Assembly: GCA_914767715.1 (NCBI GenBank)
Contig: OU612068.1
Location: forward strand, 1,116,001-1,180,000
Direction of reading: 5' to 3'
Length of the DNA stretch: 64,000 nt
Source: Membranipora membranacea
Lineage: Eukaryota > Bryozoa > Gymnolaemata > Cheilostomatida > Membraniporidae
Shown here piece after piece: positions 1-34,200 of this stretch. The notes under the pieces were generated by a model. It was given only the letters and a program-made list of their open reading frames with translations. It had not been told where the DNA came from and searched no databases. Position 1 is the stretch's first letter; each line of letters starts with the position of its first letter. Made by a program: the position numbers and the translations under genes.

Positions 1-60
1 CGATTTCTGGCGGATCATGGTGGTGTCAGGAAGGGCATCCGATCTCAAATGCTCCTGAGC
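1..60. repeat. Possible 3' tail of a SINE/RTE-type retroelement
   Basis: The phrase GTGTCAGGAAGGGCATCCG near 27-45 resembles 3' tails shared by many animal RTE-type LINEs and SINEs, from memory. Only the edge of the element is in the window and no target duplication can be checked. Confidence 0.3.
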
Positions 61-135
61 CACATAAGTATATACAGTCTGTATAACCGTACTGATACCG
101 AAACAAAAATAAACAAGCAACATCAAGTTATTTTT

Positions 136-232
136 ATACATATACATTTACTAATATACATATATATGTACCCATATACATGTACACATATACATGTACA
201 CATATACATGTACACATATCCTTATATATGTA
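136..232. repeat. TATACATGTACACA microsatellite-like tract
   Basis: Degenerate alternation of ATACAT, TGTACA and CATATA units runs directly up to the splice acceptor at 232-233 of the first NBEAL exon in the window. It replaces a normal polypyrimidine tract. Confidence 0.7.
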
Positions 233-233
233 G

Positions 234-22559
<22,326 letters not shown>

Positions 22560-23675
22560 CTTTTAGCGGTGATTTAGTTTGAGTTAGTCTAGTCACTCTG
22601 CAATAATCCAGCCTGCAATTATCAGTAACCCCGAGTTGATATCAAATCCAGATCAGAAATCACCTCATAGCCTTCTCTGAAGACCAGACAGCCTGCTCAT
22701 GTATCCCTTAATAGTATCTCCTGGTGATATTCAGTAACGCTATCGCTTCCTACGCTTCCTATGCTCAATACACAAAGATAACCAAAATATGGTGCTTCAT
22801 CACACATTGACTGCTGATAAATAATCTATTATATAACCCTGTCCTCATACAGTAGGCCTATGTATGTATTATATAATAATATTATAGTACAGGATTATGT
22901 ATGTATTATATAATAATATTATAATACAGGATTATGTATGTATTATGTATTATGTATGTATTATGTATTATGCAGACATATTTACTTTTTGTACCAATCA
23001 TATATCTTATTAGTGCTTTAGTTATGCCTGATAATTGATTACTGTCTACATTATTGTGTCAGAGTCTGAAAAATTAATTCAGCACATAAAGTTAAGCTTG
23101 CTAAGTCTTAGAAGAATTCCGTCTGTTGGCTGAACTAATTCTCTGTGTTTAGTAGAAGAAGTAAGGCGATGGGTAAGGCGTGTTTTATTTATAGATGATA
23201 GTATATTTTGATATGATTACACAAATATTTTGATTGCAGTTTATTAGCTTAGTTTGTTCTTACCCACGAGCTTTAACTAACTGAATCTTACGTGACTCTG
23301 ACCAGAGCGGATCTTATCTTATTTAACCTCGTGCTCTACAGCACCATACCTAATATGCATATTGTGTATATATAACAAAAAACTATTATTGATACCTCTA
23401 AAAATATATCCTTGACACACTATGCAAAATTCTAAATAAGAAGGCTTCCTTCACATGACAAACAGCTGATGCTCAGTCCACTAAAACTTCTAGATTTTTG
23501 CCGACCTTATATCACTTTACTGCAAATCTTATGCAACTGCAGGCTGCTGCAGTCTAATTTTGGCGTCATATCCTTTTTTGGCTCTTAATTATGGAATCGG
23601 AAATTATCATAATGTCTGTTTATGGAATTACATGATTGTATTAATTAAAGTTTTATTTATCCTCTTCTACATTCC

Positions 23676-23709
23676 ATCAGGGAGGGTGGGATATCCCACC
23701 CTCCCTGAT
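23676..23709. repeat. 34 bp perfect palindrome
   Basis: ATCAGGGAGGGTGGGAT is followed immediately by its exact reverse complement, with no spacer. It is GC-rich compared with the surrounding DNA. Confidence 0.95.
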
Positions 23710-26084
23710 TCCATCTTGAAGTTTTTGGTGCCATTTTCCGGTTTTGTATAAATAAAAAGTATACCTTTTGTCATTGATGTTTTATAAGGTAGAGACTCTT
23801 GTGTTGTCTTGTGTTAGAAAATTAGTCCGGACACAGATAAAATAATGTGGTCAATTAGGATTAGGTGAATTCGCGGGTACTGATTAGGGACAAAATTTCA
23901 AATTCCATTTCAATTTCAATGATCCTAGCATATCTATATTTATATGGATTTATTTTAGATCACACATTTAATCCCGGCTAGTATTAAAAGTATGTACAGT
24001 CCCAACTCCTAAATAATGATAGGAGATTACCAAATATCCATTTATATGCTGATTATTGTCCTGACAGGCACAAGCGCATCCCTGATCAATCATATAATCG
24101 ATAGAAAACTTGTCTCATTGCTCCATTTTTAAACTGCATCAGATCTTTACCATATAAATCCTTCCTATGTGACGATTTCTCACAGCAGATAATCAGACCT
24201 CTTCCTTAAATTCTTCATAAACATCTCTGAACGACCTCCTTTGATGGTTTATTGTGATGATTGTAATGATTTCCCCAGTACTGTGAAACCTAGATTTGTA
24301 GCGGAAGCCATGATGTCGTCAATGATTTTTGATACACCAAAGCATTGATTTATTTTTAGTTCACATATATATATATATATAACCATGCAACGCCCAGGAA
24401 GTCTGCTGACCTTGCTACTTTCTATATTTTAAAGAAACAAAACCTAGTGTCACTCTGACTCGGGCCTCTTTGAAATAAATTGCCAAACATTTTTTTAGTT
24501 AAGATTTTGCCTCCATTTTGACCCATCCAAGATAAAAGTTGATGGATAAAGATTTTGTTATCATTGGTGATTACCATTTATATTATTATAATCAATAAAG
24601 TTACTAACGTAACATGCCGAAATACTATTTACATTATTCAGGGATTGTGAAATAAAACAGCATGATAATCTCAGAGGCCCGACTGAACCACAGGGTCAGC
24701 TGTACCTGTTTTTCGTTCAGGTGAAATGTCACTTTTTCGGAAGGTCACCCTTACAGCAAGGCTGTGCTTATTGTCTAGAAAAGTGTCTAGATTGCGCAGC
24801 GTCTGAGCCGACTGAAACAACGCAGCTGCCAAGTCAGCCGCCAAAAATTCATATGGCATGATTTGTATTTGTCAATTTGCTTAATGCCAATTAGATAAGG
24901 AATAAACATATATGCAGTGTAAGTATATATCTGCACTGTGGAGTGATATTTCACCTTCAGTGCATGTTACCCGACTGACATCAGTCACTCCAATGACATC
25001 ATTGTCTCTATCCCAGAGGAATATCTGAGCCTTGTATTGATACTATCTCCTGACCTTGCTCTGAGACAGCACTGCTGACTTTACCCCAGGGCACCAGGGT
25101 ATACAGCTAAAAGGTTGTGTAAGGCTGATCACTGCCCTGCCTATTGTCATCAATCTCACCATTAGAGTATGATTCCCATCGGTTGGTAAAAACGGACAAC
25201 ACTATGTGTGATAAACCAGTCTCATAAGGTATCTGTTGCCTAATGTGTTTCATCTCTATAGACCTTACGATAATTTATTATCATCTTTCATCCCTCAGTA
25301 GGATGAGGGTATTAATAAAGGAAAACAATCCCACGCTCCTCGGTAATTGTATGAATGCCACATTCACTTGAGGAAAGTACACCGCATATCATCCAACAAA
25401 ACACAATGGTAGTTGTGATTCTTTCTTCAAAACGTGAGATCTCCGGAGAGAGTCGCTCATCATACTTCATTCTAAAATAAAACATCTGAAATAATCTATG
25501 ATGAGCTGAATCCCTTTGAATAAATTATCACCGCCATCAGCAGCCTTTTTTATGATTAAATGATGCAAAGTCATCAAAAACTTGGTACCTTTTCAACGGA
25601 AGGACAAGATTTGCTTACCCATGTGACAATATTGAAATAGATGTGGGTTTATAAATCTGAAGAGAATATGCCTGTGTTAGTAAGTTGTGGGAGAGTTTAT
25701 TAGTAATGTTATACTGCAATATATACCGCTTGAGATATTTTCCAATTCCAATTTCACAATTGAGTGTAATGCAGTTCCCAGTAATTTGGTGATAGCAAAA
25801 CTGAACAAAGATCGCTAGGTCCTTCACGCTGTTCATGCTTTTTGCGCAGGAAAATAACACATAATGAATATAAACATCTGATAACAGCAGGTCCATGTTC
25901 GACTTTCAAGCATGAAAAGAACAAGGTTTATATTTACATGATTGTTCTAGTTAACCCATGATATACGGAAACCAGTCCGAAGCTGAACATACATATATTT
26001 TTCCCAAACCTGACTCCTGAAAACATTCCAATCTAGTTGAATTCCAATCTAAGAATAAAAATGAGATATTTTTTAAGATGACCC

Positions 26085-26225
26085 AGCCAAGGATAATTCT
26101 TGCATGCACATCTTCACGTGACTTCTAAAATCCCTGCAGCGGAAATGTAGACTTGTACGTGCGTCCAGAATTCATAAGCAGGAAATGAGAATCACACGTG
26201 TGGTGAACGTCCTGTCCTCACTGCA
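26085..26225. repeat. Duplicated non-coding block, copy 1
   Basis: This block shares GCATGCACATCTTCACGTGA, CCTGCAGCG, TAAGCAGGAAA, GAGAATCACA and GTGGTGAACGTC in the same order with copy 2, about 543 bp downstream. It includes CACGTG E-boxes. Regulatory function is a guess. Confidence 0.7.
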
Positions 26226-26627
26226 GGGTTCATGTTTTTCGTACAGCTGGCTAAACACATACATGAACCACAGTATTGATATCACCAGTGAATACGATTA
26301 TTGCGTGAATAGTAACCAGGGTTCTCCTTTCTGTCAGAGGAATGGATGTGCTGTTTTTACCCCTGAAAAGCGGAAAACGGCCTGTAACTAAACCTACATA
26401 TCCCTAAGTATAAATGTCATCATTCACCGCCCTGTGAATCATTTACTGGTTATATAACATATTTATCAGGCCAGTATGAGGGTCATGATGGACTAGTCCT
26501 GAGGCTAATTTTAGTATACATCAGCCGTCTGCAGTACATGTCCTACAGCACAGCATGCACTGTTTGCATGTGAGGTGTATTTATAAGCCAGATACTAGGG
26601 ATTTTTTCAAAAAGGAACGCTGGTCGA

Positions 26628-26770
26628 GCCGAGTGATTATTCTCGCATGCACATCTTCACGTGATTTCTAAAACTCCTGCAGCGAGTTGGTAGACGTACA
26701 TAAAGTGGCTCAATTTCGTAAGCAGGAAACGAGAATCACATATGTGGTGAACGTCATCACCGAAGGGTTT
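26628..26770. repeat. Duplicated non-coding block, copy 2
   Basis: This is the second copy of the block at 26085-26225, with the same ordered conserved words and divergent DNA between them. It sits about 1.8 kb upstream of the peptide-precursor start codon. Confidence 0.7.
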
Positions 26771-28325
26771 CCATGAATGATACCTGCTTTTCCACACATC
26801 CAGGTTAGCGTTGCGACATTTAAAGTACACAGCCTTGTCACCAAGTTCGATGGTGCTGACGATTGAGTTTCATCTTCTATTTTAGGTTGAAAGAAAGTAT
26901 TTTGGTGAGGAGCAAGGGCTTTGATGTTGATCTTGCAACTCGTTGTTCAGTTCTTTGGACACAAAGTAGCCTATTGAAGTTTGGTATATAGAGCGGCTTT
27001 CTGACATACCAAGTACAATGTCACTCTAGCAGTGTAATAAAATGTTGGGGGGAACTGCAAAAAAATTGATTCATAAAAACAATTTGTACAACAGTTTCAA
27101 TCAAGCACTATCATCCTCATCGACATGATGGAGGTATATCTCGATAGTTCAAAAGCTGTGAAATCATCACAGTTGGTGATTTTCTACACAAAAAATATGT
27201 ATGTTGTGACCTCATTCATATCTCCTATATATATATTTGGGGACGCTTTGCTTGTCTAGTCTGCCCTCCCCCAGGAATCAATCTCGTGCCTCAGGTGAAT
27301 AAAATTGGGCTCACTTCGGACCATCTTTGTGATTTTTCTAGGGATTTGGTTATTTTTGACTACTAGGTTATACATCAACTAGCTTGATGCCGGCATAATT
27401 TGGCATTCTGCTGATAAATATCAATATCATACCTTCCCATGATGAATTGATTAGATTTATTATTGAAATGTCCCTCCAGCGAGAAAATAGGCTCACACGT
27501 AAAGGAAGTAGAGTCACGTAAACATTCATCTGTAATTTCAAGAAGTTGAAGATCTCAACTGTAGGGGAGATTAATTCTATGTATAGGGGTGTAACTCCTG
27601 TAGGCAGCAAAGAGTTACATTTTAGACACATCTGTGTTCTATCAATATTTCCATCTGTTCATTATTTTAAGAAAGTCAAAAAGGAATCTTCATTTACCAG
27701 CTTGCTCTAATATTGATAAAGATCTTTGCTTTAGTAGTGTAAAAGTGTGGGACACGTCTAGCATCAAAGATGTTTATAACGATAGAGTGTGGAAATAGCT
27801 TTTAATTGGTCATTGGCAGTTAAATATAAACAATTATATAGATCTGTGGAATGTTTACGGCGTGACGCTACAGTTACTAGAAACACACCTAACTGCAGTC
27901 AGAGATGGCCGAGAGTAAATAAATTGTTTACTATTTTTTATCGTTGGTAATGATGAGTAAACTCATTGGAAACAATCGACGATGGGCGGTATTTGTTTAG
28001 TGATATTAGTCCCAGGGGAGTTTGACATCAATTATTCACAATAAACGCTCATCAGAAGGGGTGTTACGTTGCACTTGGGCAATTCTGAGGAAATGCGCTA
28101 TTTCTCCAATTTACTGTCCTAGCCTCAGCTCCATCACAGGCAGCTAAGTTTGGGGTGAACTCAGTGGTAGCTGCAGAGAATCAGCCCATAGGGCATAATA
28201 GCAAAGAATATAAAATAGGAGGACAGCTTGGATTTGACGACTGAGTATTTTTAATAATGAATGGTGACAGTTGGCTGCTGAATTCTGATTATATGTTAGA
28301 CCTCTCTGAGATAACAGAACACGCA

Positions 28326-28385
28326 GAGGCAGCATAAGAGGCAGCATAAGAGGCAGCATAAGAGGCAGCATAAGAGGCAGACTAA
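28326..28385. repeat. 12 bp tandem repeat, five copies
   Basis: GAGGCAGCATAA starts at 28326, 28338, 28350 and 28362, with a variant copy at 28374. It ends about 165 bp upstream of the start codon at 28552. Confidence 0.92.
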
Positions 28386-28551
28386 GAGCTTGAGAGAATT
28401 ACTCAGATAAGAGAGCGCAAGCAGATCACAACCTTATCGGTTAACCTTATTGCTATCTGATCACAACCTCGCTAGCTGACTGACTCCTTCATCACCTCAA
28501 AAGAGAGAGAGAGTGAATCGGTTGTTCTCACAAACTAGCTAATTTTGTAAG

Positions 28552-29100
28552 ATGTGGACTCAGATGAATATCGGCTTGCTGCTAGCTTTCTTACACTCCT
28601 GTATATTGGACAGTAAGGCGATCTCGCTTACAGAGGTCATCAAGAGAGATACTGATGGAGATGTGCAAATAATATCAAAAAGGAATCCAAGGGTTTGTAA
28701 TATTCTCTGTGCACAAGGAAAAGGAATGAACCTCTGCGATTGTAACGAGGTGCACCTGCCTGGCAAGAGGACGTATGACTCAAGTTTAAAACACCAACGA
28801 GACGCAGCGAGATCTGCTCAACCAAGTGAAGCAATGATTGGTGGTACGTATTTAGTAAAAGATCTGCTCAAGAGGTTGCATCTCGACAGCAAAAAGAATA
28901 AAAAGAACTCAGTGGCTGGTTACCGAGCAATCTTTGCAGATCAGGACAACAGAAGTGATCGACCAGCATCCCAAGATTCTGTGTATGACAATGCTGTAAA
29001 ATCGAACAAATATCAAACAAAAACAAAAGAAGGTGAATATGACAGCAGGCGAGGAGAAAAATCAGAGTTGTTATCTTATTTAAGAAAGCTTGTCAGCTGA
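28552..29100 (+). CDS. Putative secreted neuropeptide-type precursor, 182 residues
   Basis: A single open frame begins ATG 28552 and ends TGA 29098-29100. The N-terminus is a signal-peptide-like segment with hydrophobic core IGLLLAFLHSCIL (residues 7-19). A Lys-Arg at about residues 31-32 and another at about 43-44 precede a 26-residue segment starting NPRVCNILCAQG and ending NEVHLP, followed by GKR. Gly before Lys-Arg is the standard amidation and cleavage signal. The peptide has four cysteines in a C-x3-C-x8-C-x-C pattern, consistent with two disulfides. The remainder is hydrophilic, rich in Lys, Ser, Asp and Arg, with no further clear amidated peptide. The start may follow a spliced 5'UTR, since TTTTGTAAG precedes the ATG. 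I do not recognise the family; it could also be a non-hormonal secreted Cys-rich peptide. Calling it a neuropeptide is inference. Confidence 0.72.
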   Translation: MWTQMNIGLLLAFLHSCILDSKAISLTEVIKRDTDGDVQIISKRNPRVCNILCAQGKGMNLCDCNEVHLPGKRTYDSSLKHQRDAARSAQPSEAMIGGTYLVKDLLKRLHLDSKKNKKNSVAGYRAIFADQDNRSDRPASQDSVYDNAVKSNKYQTKTKEGEYDSRRGEKSELLSYLRKLVS

Positions 29101-31280
29101 TATCTTACTCGATATAGGCTATCTCCTAATGAGCAGCTAGCAGCCAAAGTGTAGGCTTTGCAAACTTCTCTTTGTGAATCTTCATAAAGTGCTAATGAAT
29201 AATCTCATGTTTTCTAACAAAGCATCAAATGCTTTTTCATGAATTCAATTCAGTGGTAAAATTCAAGTTGAACTGCTCTAAGTTGAACTGATGGGTTTTA
29301 GTGGATTTACAAAAATAATATTGTGTGATCCACTGGTATATCAACTGTTTTTCATTTATTCCGGCAATTTTGATTGTTTTGTGTCAAAGACAATTTTTGT
29401 GCAAGAATATCTTCTTCCAATGACATTTTCCCTTTTTCCAGGCACCATAATAAATGCGGAACTATGATACCTGAAATCTCATTCAATTTTTATCTGTTTC
29501 CGATTGATTGTTATCGTGGCCTTACTAAAGATCACACTTACGAAACAATTAAAAATCTTCAAATAGCTAGTAAAAATGCTTAGCATCTACAAGATTTGCA
29601 CTTTTAGTAGTCCTGTGTGTATTTTAAGATGTGATTTATTAATAGATTATACCACCTCAGGGTGCCCACCTGTGGCGCTGTGTGATTAACAGCTGTAGGC
29701 CATAAGCAAACATTCACATAACAACGATCGGCGGCAACGTGCTCAATACTTACTATTTTGGAAATATCCTGGTTCATAAATTCATCCAATTATCGATTTA
29801 TCAGTTTGTCCTCATCAGGATAAAAACAAAGTGTTGCACTTATCAATTCTTACATAACACATGTATTCAGTGTAATACTTTGATCACTGTGAGCACACAC
29901 CATAGTAGAACTCGCCCAAGTCGATCCCCCTGGAGGACTGAGGTGACAGCAAGAAGTTAGTCCTTGATGACAGTGGATGTACTTTGAATCGGAATCGAAT
30001 TTAACTATTCTGATGTTCTGATATGCTGATATTATTTAGGGTTTCTATACCTGTTTTATACGACTAACAATAATATAAAATCAAATATTGAGACATTTGT
30101 GTACAGATGCCACAAACAAATCAGAATAGACTGTTACTGTTGAATGAAAACACCTTGTAAATTTATTGAATCACCACAAGGAGTTACTCTCCCTGATCAC
30201 CAGAACCAATAATGCTCGGAGCTGAATGGAAAGGTCAGCAGCCACAGAACTCTCACTGGACATAGGTCAAGAAAAGAAAATAATACCATAGTACAATTTA
30301 CTATTGAGAATTGCCCAATTTCCTAATCTGTGAGTTGGCCCCATAAACATCTAAATATGTGCTATACCTATAAACATTATATATATAGATGCTACATACA
30401 TTTTTTTTATGGTTGGCACAAGTATGATCTCGGGTCAGGACACTCGATGATTTAAAGGCCTATGAGCGCAGATTGTGATCATAGATTAGCAGAAACAACT
30501 GGTGAAGCTCTAATTCTGCTTTATTTGTATCTGCTACCAAAACAAAGAAAAAAACACCAACAGGTTGATTATAACCTGGCGAATATAAATATAGTACATT
30601 GTCTGAGTTGTGACGCAAAACAAACATTATAGCGGCGAGGCGTTGGACGGGATTCGTACTTGGGTAATTTCCACAAAATTGTTCAGCAGTATAATTGTAA
30701 ACTGTATGGGCGGAATTGTTGATGAATCAATTGATAGTATAAAGATATATGCAAGGACACATCACACTATAAATAGGAAGAAAAAACTCACTCCCACTAT
30801 GAATCATTTATTTAAAGGACTAAGTTTAAACTATGCAGGGAACCCTAAACTATCACGATCTAATTAACACTCAATTAGTGGTGACACTCCTACACAGAAT
30901 TGTAGCAAATACTTGGATTTGATACTATTTTCGCACCCAATAAATAAAATTAAGAGTACACTGAAAAATCCAGGGATCTGCAAAAATATGTTAATGAAAA
31001 AAGTTTGCACTTCTGCCAAAAACGGGCAAGGTATGCAAAGGTCGACTACCATAGTAAGACGCGTTTTGCACGCTAATATCGAGTTGTGTTTTGACGCGGC
31101 AGGTCGATACCGGATTATATATTATACTGGTGCAAAGATGGAGAAGCTCTCTAGAAAAATCAACTGCGACCATCCAAAAGCACCTTTGTGATTTAAGGTA
31201 AAAATATGAACAACCAGGTTTTACTTTAGCGTGAAATCTCCTCACTAAAAACAGAGTGTTGATATTATGAGAAGTTATGA
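29101..31280. other. Convergent intergenic region and 3'UTRs
   Basis: About 2.2 kb between the peptide precursor (+) and RPGRIP1L (-). It presumably holds both 3'UTRs. Short open frames here have no domain signal or splice logic, and I see no clear mobile element. Confidence 0.6.
29449..29454 (+). terminator. Candidate polyadenylation signal AATAAA
   Basis: A canonical hexamer lies about 350 bp downstream of the peptide-precursor stop codon, in an AT-rich 3' region without other coding signal. Confidence 0.45.
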
Positions 31281-34200
31281 TTAGCTCTGTGGTAGCTCCT
31301 CTTTGATAGTCTGTAATGTATTGAGACACTCCACACTTACACTTAGAGTACCTATCTCAATCTGCTCATCCTCTACATCATATACTGTAATACAGAGTAA
31401 GTAAAACAAAGTAAGTAAACTGAGTGAGCATAACCACAACACAGAGTGAACATAGCGAGAGAAACGTCTCTCGTCAAAATCTCACATTGTAATTGTAATT
31501 GTAATTGTATTGTATTACATTCTGCCATACTCAATATACATGTATACGAGATGATATCGAATGTACGTAAGTGTGGGTTAAAAAACTTATATCGGGATTA
31601 GAATCAATATAAATAGATGGACAGAAAGGAAAAGACCATGAGATGTTTTGAATAAGCACTCATGAAATCCCGATGGTTGTGGAAATCAGATTATGCAGTT
31701 ACTTATTATTTAAATATTATGCAGCTATAAAACGAAATCCCAACACAGCTCAGAGCAAGTTACTGTTAGATCACAATTATTTATATTTCTTTGATTGACA
31801 TGAAAATTGAAATGTGGATCATTTTCCTTTACAGAATACAGGAAGTATTGAATGCACATCCTGTTCCGTGTGAGACTTTGATGTCAAACATCATCTAAAG
31901 CTCCTCTGCAGTTCATACTTTTGTGCTCGTGATTAAAAATACTTCGTGCCATGAAAACGCTGACAGAACAACTCTATTTTAAAATTATTGGAAAAAAGGT
32001 GAACAGGTATTCCGGAAGTTTAGCAGTATGACAACTTTGTGCCACACACTCGTAACGGATAAGCAAAACATCCTTCTGGGATTTCAACAAGTACATCCAG
32101 CAAAGTGCAGAGTACCACCTCCCCACCTGGCTTACAGCTTTACTACTAATTTCCACGCATGACCAACATACTCAGAAAGAGAGATTCAGCAAAACAACTG
32201 CGCGTGTATAAATATGTGTGTGATGATGTCAATGTATGATATGGACGCTGACCCTATATATGAGAGTTATAGTTTCTGAGAATTTTGTTTAGAAGTGTTA
32301 AACGATGCACTTATACCACTTTTTATTCTAGAGGTTTCATACACATGGGATTTCCCAACCCGACAACAACTGATTGATTCCTTGTGTCAAATTCTACTAT
32401 TGCAAAGCACCTCATGGGGAGACGGTGGGACGGGTGGTGGGACGGGTGGTGGGATGGGTGGGGGGATGGGACGGGTGGTGGGACGGGTGGTGGGGTGGGT
32501 GTGGGGATGGGTGGGGGGATGGGGGGGATAAGCCTCTAGGACATGTCGATATACATGTAGAGCGCTACTAATCACACATTATTAATGTTGAAGGTGGACG
32601 TCTATTATCCAGTGACTTACCCGTTATGTTATTATCCAGTGTCTTACCCGTTATGTTATTATCCAGTGACTTACCCGTTATGTTATTATCCAGTGACTTA
32701 CCCGTTATGTTATTATCCAGTGACTTACCCGTAATGTTAGCATCAGTTAGATTTTTACCAGATTTGAGTATATCTGGTAGAGACACATAAGCTATACCGA
32801 TATCAAAACATTCCGCTGAGTCATCGGTCTCCGGTGGCTCACACACCACTGTAAATGTTATCCTGTAACACAAACACATATACTAACACGTACATCTAAA
32901 CTTACACTTACAACAACACTTACCATAAAGAAGTAAAAATGACCAAGAATTCAGTTTAGCTAGTTTGGGGTGATTTGATTTTCGTCAGCTGAGGTGGGGG
33001 TCGATATAATGTACAGAGGGCGAGTAAATTTTAGCTAGACTTGAATTTAGTTGGTAAATCACTCCTCCCATAATGCACACTCTCAATGTCATCGGTTTGA
33101 ATAAAGATATAAGTAGTCATGACACTACTAAGGCAATTCTGAAGTGATATCCCAAATTAGAGTTAGGATGACTTGTGCAAAAAACTGTCCACTTGAGCAC
33201 CAATAATTAACCCATACTGACATGATTTTACAGTGCAGTTTACAAAATTTAGAAATATATCACCAATTATATTTTATAATATAACTTTTGATTTTAATAT
33301 TTTTTCTCGTGTACAACGTTTAGAGTGGTTGTTCCAAACCATTTTTTTAGCGTAATATAAATAAACTTTATTATTATCATCATGTATAATTCTCTCTAAC
33401 CTTCCGCTGTCGGGAGAGTTGGGGAGCAGCATACTCGCTAAGTACTGTCTCTTCTCATAATTCTTCTCTAAATCCACATGGAAGACTGCAACAAAAATAT
33501 AAATGTATACACATATATAGTTCAAAGAGATTTAAAAAATTTTCATGAATGAGCAATTTAGCCCCCAGAGAGAGAAAAAACCAAAAAGGAAAAAAAAAAG
33601 ATAACAGAAATATAAAGTATCAAGAAAACAACCTCACTTCATTAATTTTTTGAATAAAATTTAGGTGTATTTCAGATCAACAAGCACATAAATTATTATT
33701 AATTTTTTACGTCTACCTTTTCTGAAGTTGAACTCAAGCTGCTGCCTAGCACTCTTAGGTTTAGGGAGAGAGATCGGAGTCTCGAGTTCAGCTGGGTTAA
33801 TACCGAGGAAGTTATAAGCGATGAAGAGACGTTTTATCTCAGGATCGTTCATATACTCAGTATCCTGTATCAGTGAGAGGTGTGATATCTCAACCACTAC
33901 TGTATCACTGTGCTGTAAATAATAAGAGCAAAAATAGGGGAGATAAACACTAAATATCATCCCATAAATATAACAAACTTAGCCATGATGCCATCAAGAG
34001 TGTACTTACTGTACTTACTGTACAAGAGTGTACTTACTGTACAAGAGTGTACTTACTGTACACATTCCTTGCAGACTTTTAGTAGTGATTGACCAGTAAC
34101 AAACGACAATGATGTGCTAGCCAAGTACTTTTAAATAAACACAGGTATAAAACTGCCTCAGGTACTAAGTTATTCTGATAATCATCATCATTATCCCTGG

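Larger units (their letters stand above)
22560..28551. other. Intergenic region between NBEAL and the peptide-precursor gene
   Basis: About 6 kb, AT-rich, with no reading frame I can defend. It contains TATTATGTA-type low-complexity sequence (about 22850-22975), a perfect palindrome (23676-23709), an AT dinucleotide run near 24367 and a duplicated non-coding block (26085-26225 and 26628-26770). A 12 bp tandem repeat lies just upstream of the next gene. Confidence 0.6.

Noticed and set aside
24671-24859. 62-codon open frame on the - strand in intergenic DNA
   Set aside because: Composition is reasonable but there is no domain, no splice partner and no start context.
32295-32575. Gly/Trp-rich and Pro/His-rich open frames
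   Set aside because: Translations of the G-rich minisatellite on either strand; no coding support.
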